Shown: piece after piece, positions 35,127 to 51,438 of the stretch
How the letters are laid out: each line of letters begins with the position of its first letter
How positions within the stretch are numbered: the stretch's first letter is position 1
Source: Neocallimastix lanati (nom. inval.)
Taxonomy: Eukaryota; Neocallimastigomycota; Neocallimastigomycetes; Neocallimastigales; Neocallimastigaceae
Assembly: GCA_016946835.1 (NCBI GenBank)
Contig: JACVTC010000201.1
Coordinates: 64,001-127,500 of the forward strand
Direction of reading: 5' to 3'
Length of the DNA stretch: 63,500 nucleotides
The notes under the pieces: model-generated
Told to the model about the DNA's origin: nothing
The model's database searches: none
The model's input: only the letters and a program-made list of their open reading frames with translations
Translations under genes and position numbers: made by a program

Positions 35127-35366
35127 TGTAACGGAGGTGCTTCTATTGTAAAGGCGGGATGAGATATAGAAACACAGAAAGGAGAAAACTCAATAGGTTT
35201 ACACTATCTGTATAAATAATTCGTTTTATTAGAAATATTTTTTATTAATTATAAAATTTAAAATAATTATTAATATTAATCAACAAGGTAATATTTCGAA
35301 TTACTTATACGTTAATTATTATTAATAAAAGCACGAAGAAAAATATTTTCATTCGTGAAGTTCGCA

Positions 35367-35376
35367 CTATTTATAC
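35367..35376 (-). promoter_or_regulatory. TATA-like element of the chromovirus LTR
   Basis: GTATAAATAG on the minus strand, in AAAAGTATAAATAG. The same motif recurs in the distant LTR near 8318 and in the solo LTR near 41725, which supports a core-promoter role. Confidence 0.55.
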
Positions 35377-35682
35377 TTTTAACGGAAAAACAGTTTTAAC
35401 ATGTAAAAATAATTTTAAAGAAATATTTAGAAATATGTTTGTAATAATTAATAATGTAAAGTTTCTAGAATATAGATTTTAATTGATGAAAATGAATCTT
35501 ATCAAAAAAGAATAAAATAATTTATATAATAAGAATTTCTAAATTCATTTCGGTTGAATTACGAACCGAAAGAATCTTTAACTTTCTATAATTTTATACA
35601 GAAAGAATATTCAAGAAGATATTATTAATAATTAATAAAATAATTATTAAAATAATTATTAATGCAAAATGGGTTGAGGTGT

Positions 35683-35735
35683 GAGTCGAACCCATGAAGT
35701 ATTGGTCATGGTCGATGTAACTAACCATTGAACCA
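35683..35735 (-). promoter_or_regulatory. tRNA-like Pol III promoter (A and B box) inside the LTR
   Basis: On the minus strand TGGTTCAATGG (35735-35725) fits the A-box consensus TRGYNNARNGG at all positions, and GGTTCGACTC (35692-35683) fits the B box except for its last base. The spacing is near that of tRNA genes. The sequence between does not fold as a proper tRNA, but it has a CCATGA / TCATGG stem. The other LTR has the same boxes at 40947-40999, and the B-box region is kept in the related LTR at 8074-8084. Confidence 0.6.
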
Positions 35736-35770
35736 AAGTTCTAATTTTACTAACTGAGGATTTCGTTACA

Positions 35771-35786
35771 TGGTCCGCCTCCAGGA
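35771..35786 (-). promoter_or_regulatory. Polypurine tract of the chromovirus
   Basis: On the minus strand CCTGGAGGCGGACCA directly precedes the TGTAACG start of the 3' LTR. It is the most purine-rich stretch at this border. In plus orientation it looks like a TGG primer site, but the ORF direction makes it the plus-strand primer. Confidence 0.6.
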
Positions 35787-36099
35787 TTCGGATACCAGAC
35801 GAATCTAACAGTTAGGCATAACTATACTAAAATTAAGCAAACTAAACTAAACTAAACTAAATTAAAATAAAATAAAATATAATAAAATAAAAATAATTAA
35901 TTAACCATTTTATAGTACGAACTTTTTTTTGAATAAAATTACATGATATTAATAAAGTTACATGAATATAATATATAATAAGAATACATGAATATTAATA
36001 ATATTTAATAATATAAAATAATATTTAGTAATATTGATATTAATAAATTAATATAAGTTTAATATTAATAAAGTAAAGATTCATTTTCAAGTTTTAATT
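35787..36099 (-). other. 3' untranslated part of the chromovirus
   Basis: AT-rich, with AAACTAAACTAAACTAAATT repeats around 35838-35862 and AATAAAATAAAAT-type sequence. No ORF is seen. Confidence 0.5.
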
Positions 36100-38544
36100 T
36101 TAGTTATTTTTGTTAAATTCTTTTAAGAGTTTAGGGCAATTTAAATTTTCTTCGGGTTCCCAAGATGCTTCAGATAAAGGATAACCTTTCCATTTAATAA
36201 GATATTGGGTTTTGCCATAATGTTTTCTTTTATCAAGAATTTTTTCAACTTCGTATTCTTCTTCATTGTCAATAATTATCGGTGGTGGTGGTTCTTTCTT
36301 TCGTCCAAAATGATCTTCATAAAATGGTTCAAGTTCAGAAACATGTATTACAGGATGGATTCTGATTTCTTTTGGTAAGTCTAACTTATATGAAACGGGA
36401 GAAATTTTCTTAATGATTTTATATGGACCAAGTTTTCTGGGTTTAAGTTTTTTATTTCCATTATGAATTATAAGTGAACTATTAATCCACACTTTATCAC
36501 CAGGTTTAAAATTTGGAGCTTCAATACGATGTTTGTTTGCAAATTCTTCTTGCTTTTTTCTTGCTTGTTGTAAATTTCCATTAAGTGTTTTAAATAATTC
36601 TGAAAGGTCTTTTGTAAATTCATCAGCTCTAGAAACATCTGTACTGTTTGGAATTGATGGTGAATATCTTGGATTATATCCATAGTTTGCATAAAAAGGT
36701 GAGTGCTTAATTGATTCTTGAATTGAATTATTATAACTGAATTCTGCTAGGAATAAAAAATTATACCAATCAGAACCTTTAAAGTTTGAATAACATCTTA
36801 AGTATTGTTCAATAACGGAGTTCACCCTCTCCGTTAAACCATTGGTTTGGTGATGGAAGGGAGAAGCAAGTTTCGTTGTGATATTGAAAGATTTACAAAT
36901 AGCTGACCAAAATTTTGAAGTGAATTGAGAATCTTTATCAGAAAAAAAATCGGAGGGTGGTTTATGAATACGAAAGAGATCATTTAGGTCTTTCTTGGGA
37001 ACAAATGAAACAGAAGCAGCAGCTGGAGATTTAGATTTTCTAATAAATTTTTTGTCTTCATTTTCTTTAATATAATTCTTCGAAGCTAGAGATTCTTTTT
37101 CAGTTAAGGGGTAGATTGGATCATAATGAAGTTTTTCATTTTGTTTGGGTTTAATCTCGCTATCAAAAGGACAATAAGGAGGTGATTGAATAGTGTATAT
37201 TTCACTGAAAGTGTCTATAAATGGAAGTAATTTTTTTGGTAATGATTTGCTTATTTTATTATTGATTTCTTCATTTTCATTTTTATCATTTTGTTTAGTA
37301 GTATTTAAAGGAACATAAGAAGTAAAGGAGTTAGGGATGATTAAACAATTTTCAACGCAATAATTGGAATTAAATCTTAAGACTTTATTTTTGAAGTCAA
37401 TATCAGGATTGTGAGTAGAAATCCATTCGAAACCTAAAATAGCACAATAAGAAGGAAGGTCAACCACATAGAATTGAGTATTACATTTATGGTTATTATA
37501 AGTGATGGAAATAGGAAGAGTTTTTCCAAGAATAGTTTGCTTTCCACCAATGCCAGAAACCTTAGGGAAATTAGTTTTGGTTGAATACGGGATATTATTT
37601 TCTTTAATATAGTAGATATCCATTAAATTGATTTGAGAACCAGTATCGAGAAGAATTTTAGCAGTAGAATTTGTATTATCAATACTTAAAGAAAATTCGT
37701 AAATAGGAAGATTTGAGTCAGAAACTCTAGGTCTAGAAATAGGTTTTGATTCGGGATTAGAAACGTAAGTGCTACTTGATGAAGGTTTATTTTTATTTTT
37801 ATATTTATTTTTAAGTGGACAATTGTCGAGAGAATGTTCAGAGGATCCACAATATAAACAAAGATTTTCTCTTCTTCTTCTTTCTTTTTCTTCTTGAGAT
37901 AGAGGTCCATGAGGTTTGGATTTAAATTGCTTTTGGAAAAAGAATGATTTTTTGCTCTTTTTATTTTTATTATTATTACTATTATTTGAATTTTGACCTT
38001 GAAGATTGGAGAATTGTCTATGAGTAGAAATACGATTATCGATTCTAGATGCAATTGTTTGCATAGTAAAGAGGGTTTGAGGTCCAGGAAACATTTCTAA
38101 AATTCTAGTAGCAATATGGTCGTGTAGACCGGCAAGAAAGGCGTCCATCTTGGCTTCTTCATTCCAAGAAGATTCATCGGCGTATTTATTAAATTCTAAA
38201 ATATAATTTCTGACTTCACCAATTCGTTTTTGTTTGATTGTTCTTAATTTCTGGTTCGCAATAAAGGTAAAATCGTAGCTTCCAAATACTGATTTTAATC
38301 TAGCAATGAATTGATTATAATTAAGGAGACAAGGATCTTGGTTTTCAATGAGAGTAGCAGCCCAATTCATGGCGTTTCCATACAAACGAGAAATGATATA
38401 GATTACTTTAGCTTCATCGTTTGCAAATCTTTCCGGTTGAATCATAAAAATAAGTTCCATTTTAGCTAGAAATCCTTTAAAGAATCGACGATCACCAGCA
38501 AAACCGTCCTTAAAGGTAGGATTTTCTTGATTATAGTTGTCCAT
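36100..38544 (-). CDS. Chimeric Gag-protease-integrase(C-term)-chromodomain polyprotein
   Basis: 814 codons without interruption. Order: capsid ([28 protein letters not shown]), CCHC knuckle near residue 240 ([14 protein letters not shown]), aspartic protease near 307 ([13 protein letters not shown]), the first residues of RT ([14 protein letters not shown]), and then, with no break, the middle of integrase ([35 protein letters not shown]). Integrase C-terminus and a chromodomain follow ([37 protein letters not shown], last 53 residues). The junction is near residue 519 (about 36985). Nearly all of RT, RNase H, the integrase zinc module and the first catalytic Asp are missing. Chromodomains direct integration to marked chromatin. 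The product could still assemble particles but not copy itself. Confidence 0.9.
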   Translation of the reverse strand: MDNYNQENPTFKDGFAGDRRFFKGFLAKMELIFMIQPERFANDEAKVIYIISRLYGNAMNWAATLIENQDPCLLNYNQFIARLKSVFGSYDFTFIANQKLRTIKQKRIGEVRNYILEFNKYADESSWNEEAKMDAFLAGLHDHIATRILEMFPGPQTLFTMQTIASRIDNRISTHRQFSNLQGQNSNNSNNNKNKKSKKSFFFQKQFKSKPHGPLSQEEKERRRRENLCLYCGSSEHSLDNCPLKNKYKNKNKPSSSSTYVSNPESKPISRPRVSDSNLPIYEFSLSIDNTNSTAKILLDTGSQINLMDIYYIKENNIPYSTKTNFPKVSGIGGKQTILGKTLPISITYNNHKCNTQFYVVDLPSYCAILGFEWISTHNPDIDFKNKVLRFNSNYCVENCLIIPNSFTSYVPLNTTKQNDKNENEEINNKISKSLPKKLLPFIDTFSEIYTIQSPPYCPFDSEIKPKQNEKLHYDPIYPLTEKESLASKNYIKENEDKKFIRKSKSPAAASVSFVPKKDLNDLFRIHKPPSDFFSDKDSQFTSKFWSAICKSFNITTKLASPFHHQTNGLTERVNSVIEQYLRCYSNFKGSDWYNFLFLAEFSYNNSIQESIKHSPFYANYGYNPRYSPSIPNSTDVSRADEFTKDLSELFKTLNGNLQQARKKQEEFANKHRIEAPNFKPGDKVWINSSLIIHNGNKKLKPRKLGPYKIIKKISPVSYKLDLPKEIRIHPVIHVSELEPFYEDHFGRKKEPPPPIIIDNEEEYEVEKILDKRKHYGKTQYLIKWKGYPLSEASWEPEENLNCPKLLKEFNKNN

Positions 38545-39583
38545 ATTGAAATAGATAAGGTAGAGTAGAATAAGTTTTCAAAGATAAAGAATAGGCGGTA
38601 GAATCCAGAAGTTCCCAAAGTGGTAGTAGAGATTCCAATAATCCAAAAGGTAGATAGGTAATAGCGATTCCAAAAGTTCAAAAGTTGTTTATTGGAGGTT
38701 TCCAAGGTTAATGGATAAGAACACAAAATTTTAATAACACTTTATAATATTTTATAATTAAATATTTTTATTTTATAATTATTTATCAAAAATTACTGAA
38801 ATATAAACTAGATTATATAGTATTGGACCAACTAAATATATAATCTATCAAAGTTTTATACGATAAGTTCCTTTAGCCTTTTAGTGATAACGCAGATAAA
38901 ATCGATTGTTAATGTCTTATAAACAAAAGGAAGTAATATTGTTAGATTCTTTATTATGTCTAACTTATTGTTAGCTGAAAAGAATAAAACAAATTATATT
39001 CCCCTATATCAATAGTATCTGAACACTAAAATGTTACGAAAACAGAGACCAACTTCTGTCGCTTTGGAAGTCGTATAAACCTTATATTTATATTTTAATC
39101 TTTGTTTTCTTAATTATAAAATTATAATATTAATTATAAAATTATTGATTGATAAAATAGAATAGTACTATTGACTCACAACTATAGAAAAAACCGTCAG
39201 TACTATTATAACTAGTGCCGCGAGTAAGCACGAAATAAAATTTTAAAATACTATATAATTTTAATCTTACGCCTTCGGTGACGTAAGCTCCTTATTCGCC
39301 AGAGTTGTTGCAAACCTAGAACCGTTTTCCTTTATAATAGGCTACGGTGCTCTCTTATAGAGTTTTACCTAGTCTAGAACCAAATCTATTCGTCGAGTGC
39401 AACACTAAAGAAGATAATTCTTCTAACTCTGTATATGAGCTCTATTCGCTCGTATAAACGCTTTATAAATAAATAAATAAAAAATAAAATGGCACAGGTT
39501 TTTCTTGCTATTATTTCAAGCAAGTAATTTATTAAAATAATTAAAAGTAAAATTATTATTATAATTATTAATATTATTATTAT

Positions 39584-39622
<39 letters not shown>

Positions 39623-39874
39623 CTAAGCTAATTTAAAAAATTATTATTTTTGTGATAGATTAAATGAAAAAATATTTTTTTTTTTTTTTTTATTTATCTA
39701 GAACTAATTGATTTATTCACTAAATTAATCTAAAATATTTATCTAAAAATTAAAAATTTTTTTCTTATTAAATTAATTTAATATTATTTATCTAATTATT
39801 AATTAATTTTGTTGGGTAAATATTAGAATTAATTTTGAAGGGTTAAGGTAATACAAGATTAATTTAATATTATC

Positions 39875-39917
<43 letters not shown>

Positions 39918-40390
39918 GTTAAGGTAATGTAAGTTTTATCTTAATAGGGTAGTACAAGTTTAATTTGAATTATATGATCGGGTAGTACAAGAATTTTTGT
40001 TATAAAAATTAATTTCAACAACCATAGGATTAGGATTATCCGGTAATATAATAGATACAAAGGATTGAATTATATAATAGTGAGGGTAACTCAAAACAGA
40101 CAAGGTGATAATTTGAATAGGAATCAATAGGCAGTAATTATTCGTCTGGGAGGAGATAGAATCCGAGATTAAAAGATATAGAAGTCCGGTATTAAAGAGA
40201 TAGTAGATAAAAAGATTTATTCAAAGATTATCAGATTAAGATAGAGAGAACCGGAAGAGTAGGTATTAGTAAAAGTAGAAACCCAACGATTGCCAAAAGA
40301 TATTGAGAAAGTAGAATTCCTAAAAGTACGGTAGAATGTCTGAGGAATAGCGTAAAGGTATTGAGGGCTTGGATTAGCAGGTGCTTTTAT
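38545..40390 (-). other. Long leader of the chromovirus
   Basis: 1.85 kb without an ORF between the 5' LTR and Gag. It has poly-T runs at about 39587-39619 and 39880-39912. Hairpins cluster at 38820-39450: GTTAGA/TCTAAC near 38941, CTTACGCC/GGTGACGTAAG near 39277, AGAAG/CTTCT near 39407, GAGC/GCTC near 39439. The right third is purine-rich. No primer site with a TGG start is seen at the LTR border; GGTGCTTTTATTGTAACGG there is nearly repeated just inside the LTR (GGTGCTTCTATTGTAAAGG). Confidence 0.55.
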
Positions 40391-41513
40391 TGTAACGGAG
40401 GTGCTTCTATTGTAAAGGCGGGATGAGATATAGAAACACAGAAAGGAGAAAACTCAATAGGTTTACACTATCTGTATAAATAATTCGTTTTATTAGAAAT
40501 ATTTTTTATTAATTATAAAATTTAAAATAATTATTAATATTAATCAACAAGGTAATATTTCGAATTACTTATACGTTAATTATTATTAATAAAAGCACGA
40601 AGAAAAATATTTTCATTCGTGAAGTTCGCACTATTTATACTTTTAACGGAAAAACAGTTTTAACATGTAAAAATAATTTTAAAGAAATATTTAGAAATAT
40701 GTTTGTAATAATTAATAATGTAAAGTTTCTAGAATATAGATTTTAATTGATGAAAATGAATCTTATCAAAAAAGAATAAAATAATTTATATAATAAGAAT
40801 TTCTAAATTCATTTCGGTTGAATTACGAACCGAAAGAATCTTTAACTTTCTATAATTTTATACAGAAAGAATATTCAAGAAGATATTATTAATAATTAAT
40901 AAAATAATTATTAAAATAATTATTAATGCAAAATAGGTTGAGGTGTGAGTCGAACCCATGAAGTATTGGTCATGGTCGATGTAACTAACCATTGAACCAA
41001 AGTTCTAATTTTACTAACTGATGATAAGAATGTACTAAATAATGCATTCTTAATTAAATCTACGATTTATTTCTAATACATTATGTGTACATTATTATTT
41101 TTGTACTTTAATAAATTTTTAAATTCAAAGATTAAAAATTAGATCAAAAATTATATTAAACTTTATAATTTTTATATTAAATCTTATATTAATAGTAATA
41201 TTTTTATATATTTAAAACTTATATTAACAATATTAATAATAAATCTTATTTTTTTATTTTTATATTAATAATGAAAATTTGTATTAATAATATTTTTATA
41301 TATTGATAATTAAAAATTTATATATTATATTTTAACTTTTATTATAAAATTTTATATCGAAATGTTTTATTTTATATTGAAAAATATTTTATTTTATTAA
41401 AAACCTTTATATTAGAATAGTATTTTTATTTTTATTTGAATATTTTAACAGATTGTAATAAAAATTTTAGCCAATTAAATAAATTCTTATTAGTAATATT
41501 TTAGATAGATTAG

Positions 41514-41566
<53 letters not shown>

Positions 41567-41887
41567 TATTAATATTATAAATGTATTTTATTTATATTGT
41601 TATAATTAAATTTTATATAATTGATTATAAAAATCAATTTAAATTTAATAGTTTTTATATATAAAAAGAAAAATAATAATAAAATGTAATTTAGTGGCAA
41701 GAACAACTTTTATGCCTTGAAAAAAAAGTATAAATAGTTGTAAATTTTGCTACTAATTTTTAAATATCATCAAATAAAATCAAATAAATTTATAAATAAA
41801 AATAATAAATAAATAAATAAAATTTGTGTTTCCTTACTTTATTTTTATTTAATTCTCTAAAACCTTAACACTGAGGATTTCGTTACA
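40391..41887 (-). repeat. 5' LTR of the chromovirus, split by a solo LTR
   Basis: 40391-41021 matches 35127-35757 and 41875-41887 (GGATTTCGTTACA) matches 35758-35770. Between them lies the 849-bp insertion 41022-41870 plus a 4-bp duplication, CTGA. Confidence 0.93.
41022..41870 (+). mobile_element. Solo LTR, 849 bp, nested in the chromovirus LTR
   Basis: It starts TGATAAGA and ends CCTTAACA, an imperfect inverted pair, and is flanked by the duplication CTGA (41018-41021 and 41871-41874). It has a run of about 49 A (41514-41562), a TATA-like AAAGTATAAATAG near 41725 and AATAAA motifs after it, which suggests plus orientation. No coding sequence. It most likely arose by LTR-LTR recombination of a full element. 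Confidence 0.8.
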
Positions 41888-42254
41888 GAATTGGAATGAA
41901 GAAGCTTTAGTTTTATTCTTTTATAATGGATTGCACCCAAGGTTCCAGGAAGAAATAGTAAAAATGGATGAATTTCCTTCTGATCTTAGTACTATTTATA
42001 CTAGATGTATTCTTTACGAAAATTCCTTGAAATCTAAAGGTCAATTAAAATCTAATGGTAATAAAAATTTAAAGAAAAAGCCTTCTAATGTCCACAATAA
42101 CAACAACAATAATAATAATAAATATAATAATAATAACAATTATAACAAATATTATAATAATAATAATTATAATAAAGTCCATAATAATAATAACTTTAAT
42201 AAAATTAATAATAACAATAATAATAGTACAAATAATAATAATTCAAAAAACTAA
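41888..42254 (+). pseudogene. Gag, 3' part, with Asn-rich end
   Basis: It continues the Gag broken at 35126: NWNEEALVLFFYNGLHPRFQ, then DEFPSDLSTIYTRCILYENS and a tail of Asn, Tyr and Lys. No CCHC knuckle is present; the Asn/Lys tail may take its place. The frame ends SKN-TAA at 42252-42254, directly behind a slippery heptamer. Confidence 0.8.
42245..42251 (+). promoter_or_regulatory. Putative -1 ribosomal frameshift site A AAA AAC
   Basis: The Gag frame reads TCA AAA AAC TAA. The heptamer A-AAA-AAC is a canonical X-XXY-YYZ slippery site. Eight bases after it a stem GGACT / AGTCC (42260-42277) could stall the ribosome. The -1 frame is open from here through the protease ORF without a stop, so a Gag-protease fusion can be made. 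Confidence 0.7.
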
Positions 42255-42841
42255 ATGAAGGACTTCACTCGGAGTCCAATTCATCAAAAAATGTAAAAAC
42301 AATTTATTATAACTTTTCTTCATTTGATAACATCACAACCCAAAAACTACCTTCAACTTTTCTTTTATTCCATTGCTACATTCCAACAAGACTACCAATT
42401 AATAATAATAAATTAAAAATTAAAAATAACCAAAAAATTCCATCTGAATCTATGCTAGATTCTGGATCATTTTGTAATTTTATTACAGAAAATTTAGTTC
42501 AAAAACTAAATTTAAAAATTTATAATTTAAAAAATAAAATTTTAGTCAAGGGTATATCTGGTTTTACTACTAAGATAGATCAGTACGTTTGGCTAAAATT
42601 TCAAATAAAAATACAAAAGAATAAAAAATTTTATTTTAAAAATTACAATGAAAAATTTCTAATAACAAATTGCATACCAACTGATCTACTTTTTGGTAAT
42701 CAATTCATGCGAAAATTCAAAATTCACTATAATTATGATAAGAATATATTATATTCTTACTTAAATTATTATTTTTCAAATAAAAATAACAAAAATCCTA
42801 ATAAATATTGCAAAAAAACAATTTATACCTACAGTCGATGA
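42252..42841 (+). CDS. Retroviral-type aspartic protease (pol frame)
   Basis: The -1 frame reads LNEGLHSESNSSKNVKTIYY..., FLLFHCYIPTRLP and then SMLDSGSFCNFITENLVQKL, the D-S-G active site of a retropepsin, followed by ILVKGISGFTTKI (flap-like) and IPTDLLFGNQFMRKFKIHYN (the second hydrophobic motif, ILG-like). It ends at 42841. Nothing like reverse transcriptase or integrase follows. Expression probably needs frameshifting at 42245. The enzyme would process the Gag polyprotein in particles. Confidence 0.75.
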
Positions 42842-43146
42842 AAAATAAAATTTTAAAAAATTATTTACTTTTTAATAAATCAATAAAAAAAATTAATTAT
42901 AAAAATTTTTCAAAAAATTTCAAAAAAATTGATCAGAAGTTTAATTATAATAAAAAATTTTTTAATAAAAAACTTAATAACCTTAACCTTAATAAATTTT
43001 CAAAATTTTGTGATAAATTTAATTATAAAAAATTTTTTAATAAAAATCATTATTTTATTAATAAATATAAATATTATTTCAAAAAACAAAATAAATATTT
43101 AAAAAATAATTTTAATTTAAACAATGACTATAATAGAAAAAAATAA
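42842..43146 (+). pseudogene. Lys/Asn/Phe-rich tail of the element
   Basis: A frame open from 42808 to 43146 codes for low-complexity KNF-rich sequence (NYKNFSKNFKKIDQKFNY). It overlaps the protease end in another frame and may be the start of a lost RT linker. No motif is recognised; the 3' border of the element is not visible. Confidence 0.3.
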
Positions 43147-43727
43147 TTATGATATACATATATATTAGTAATAAATAAAAGAAATAAAAAGATAAATGAA
43201 AAAGTAATAAAATAATAAAATAACTCTGTATAAAATAAAAAAAAATATCATTTTATTTTATGGTAAATTTTTTTTTTTTTTGCTTTTTATAAATAATTAA
43301 AATTTTATAAATAAAAAAGTATAATTTTTATTTAATTATATGCCTATTTATTTTAATAATATTTTATATTATTAATATTTAATATTTAATTAATTTTTAA
43401 CAATATTATATATTTTAATATTTATTTTACTTTATTTAAATTTCTTTTTTTTAAAAAAAAAATAAAAAAAAAAAAAAAAAAAGAATATTTTATTATCAAT
43501 ATTTTTTTTTTCCTAAGAATATTTTATTTTTATCAAAACAAAATAAAAAAAATTAAAAACCCTTTATATTTTAATTTTTAATTTCATAAATAATAATATA
43601 TTTAGAAATACTTCTGAATATATTAATATAATAAAAAAAAATGTTTACATATATTAATATCTATAATATAGTAATTTATATAATTAATAAAATACAATAT
43701 TAAATATTATTAAAATACAGTTTGAAT
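43147..43727. other. AT-rich region upstream of the receptor gene
   Basis: No gene is seen. T and A runs at 43266-43282, 43450-43482 and 43503-43513. The promoter of the receptor must lie here or in the older element to the left. Confidence 0.4.
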
Positions 43728-50913
<7,186 letters not shown>

Positions 50914-51070
50914 TTAATATTTATATATATATTAATTACATTTATTGTATATAAATTAAAATTTTATATTTTATAGATACTAAATACATGTAGTTATAAT
51001 ATATATATGTATTGGTATTAGTTTTAATTATAATATTAATATATTTATTAAAATATCTATATATCATTTT
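50914..51070. other. 3' flank of the receptor gene
   Basis: AT-rich, no gene. It leads into the (AAT)n tract at 51071. Confidence 0.4.
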
Positions 51071-51099
51071 ATAATAATAATAATAATAATAATAATAAT
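51071..51099. repeat. (AAT)n, left target flank of the second copia element
   Basis: About nine AAT triplets run directly into the TGTGAAC start of the LTR. The repeat continues after the element at 57985. Confidence 0.9.
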
Positions 51100-51349
51100 T
51101 GTGAACTACCCATTTATTTATCTATTTTATTCATTTATTTATTTATTATAATTTTTCATGTTTTGCATAACATAAATCTATGTTAATGCATTTTTAATTT
51201 ATTTTTAATTTATTTTATGTAAACTATATCACATTTATAAATCACATGATGTATCATATAAAGGTTACGTTTAGTGTATGATTTTACTCTGTTAACCTTT
51301 TATACAATTACTGTATAATAAATTTATTCTAATATTAATAAAGCTAATA
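51100..51349 (+). repeat. 5' LTR of the second copia element
   Basis: 250 bp from TGTGAAC to GCTAATA. It matches 57734-57984 with a few differences. Confidence 0.92.
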
Positions 51350-51363
51350 GATTAAGAGTCTCA
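51349..51363 (+). promoter_or_regulatory. Half-tRNA(Lys) primer-binding site
   Basis: AGATTAAGAGTCTCA directly after the 5' LTR, the same 15-mer as in the other copia element and in three remnants. It complements the tRNA-Lys(CUU) anticodon arm. Confidence 0.75.
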
Positions 51364-51438
51364 TTTTACACACTCTTAGTTTGTATTATTAAAACGTTTT
51401 AAACTTTTCAAAGCAATTGACTTTTACTAATTACGAAA

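Larger units (their letters stand above)
35127..35770 (-). repeat. 3' LTR of the chromovirus
   Basis: 644 bp with short inverted ends TGTAACG/CGTTACA. In element orientation it has an A-box/B-box pair near its start, a stem CTTTCGGTT / AACCGAAA, a TATA-like GTATAAATAG and a CACGAA/TTCGTG stem. Confidence 0.95.
35127..41887 (-). mobile_element. Chromovirus (Ty3/gypsy with chromodomain), internally deleted
   Basis: Both borders are exact: TGTAACGG at 35127 and CGTTACA ending 41887, flanked by the 5-bp duplication GAATT. Orientation is minus. LTRs are 35127-35770 (644 bp) and 40391-41021 plus 41875-41887 (also 644 bp once the nested solo LTR is removed). I saw one difference between them (35671 region GGGTTGAG against AGGTTGAG), so the insertion is young. 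The internal ORF has lost RT, RNase H and half of integrase. The leader (38545-40390) is long. Confidence 0.92.

Noticed and set aside
35666-35745. Complete tRNA gene
   Set aside because: A and B boxes fit, but acceptor and T stems do not pair and no anticodon arm of normal size forms. Kept as a tRNA-like promoter only.
35771-35790. TGGTCCGCCTCCAGG read as a plus-strand primer-binding site after the left LTR
   Set aside because: Gag and integrase are on the minus strand, so this border is the 3' LTR and the sequence is the polypurine tract.
38466-38726. Small minus-strand ORF overlapping the start of the chromovirus Gag
   Set aside because: It lies in another frame, has no motif, and covers leader plus first Gag codons.
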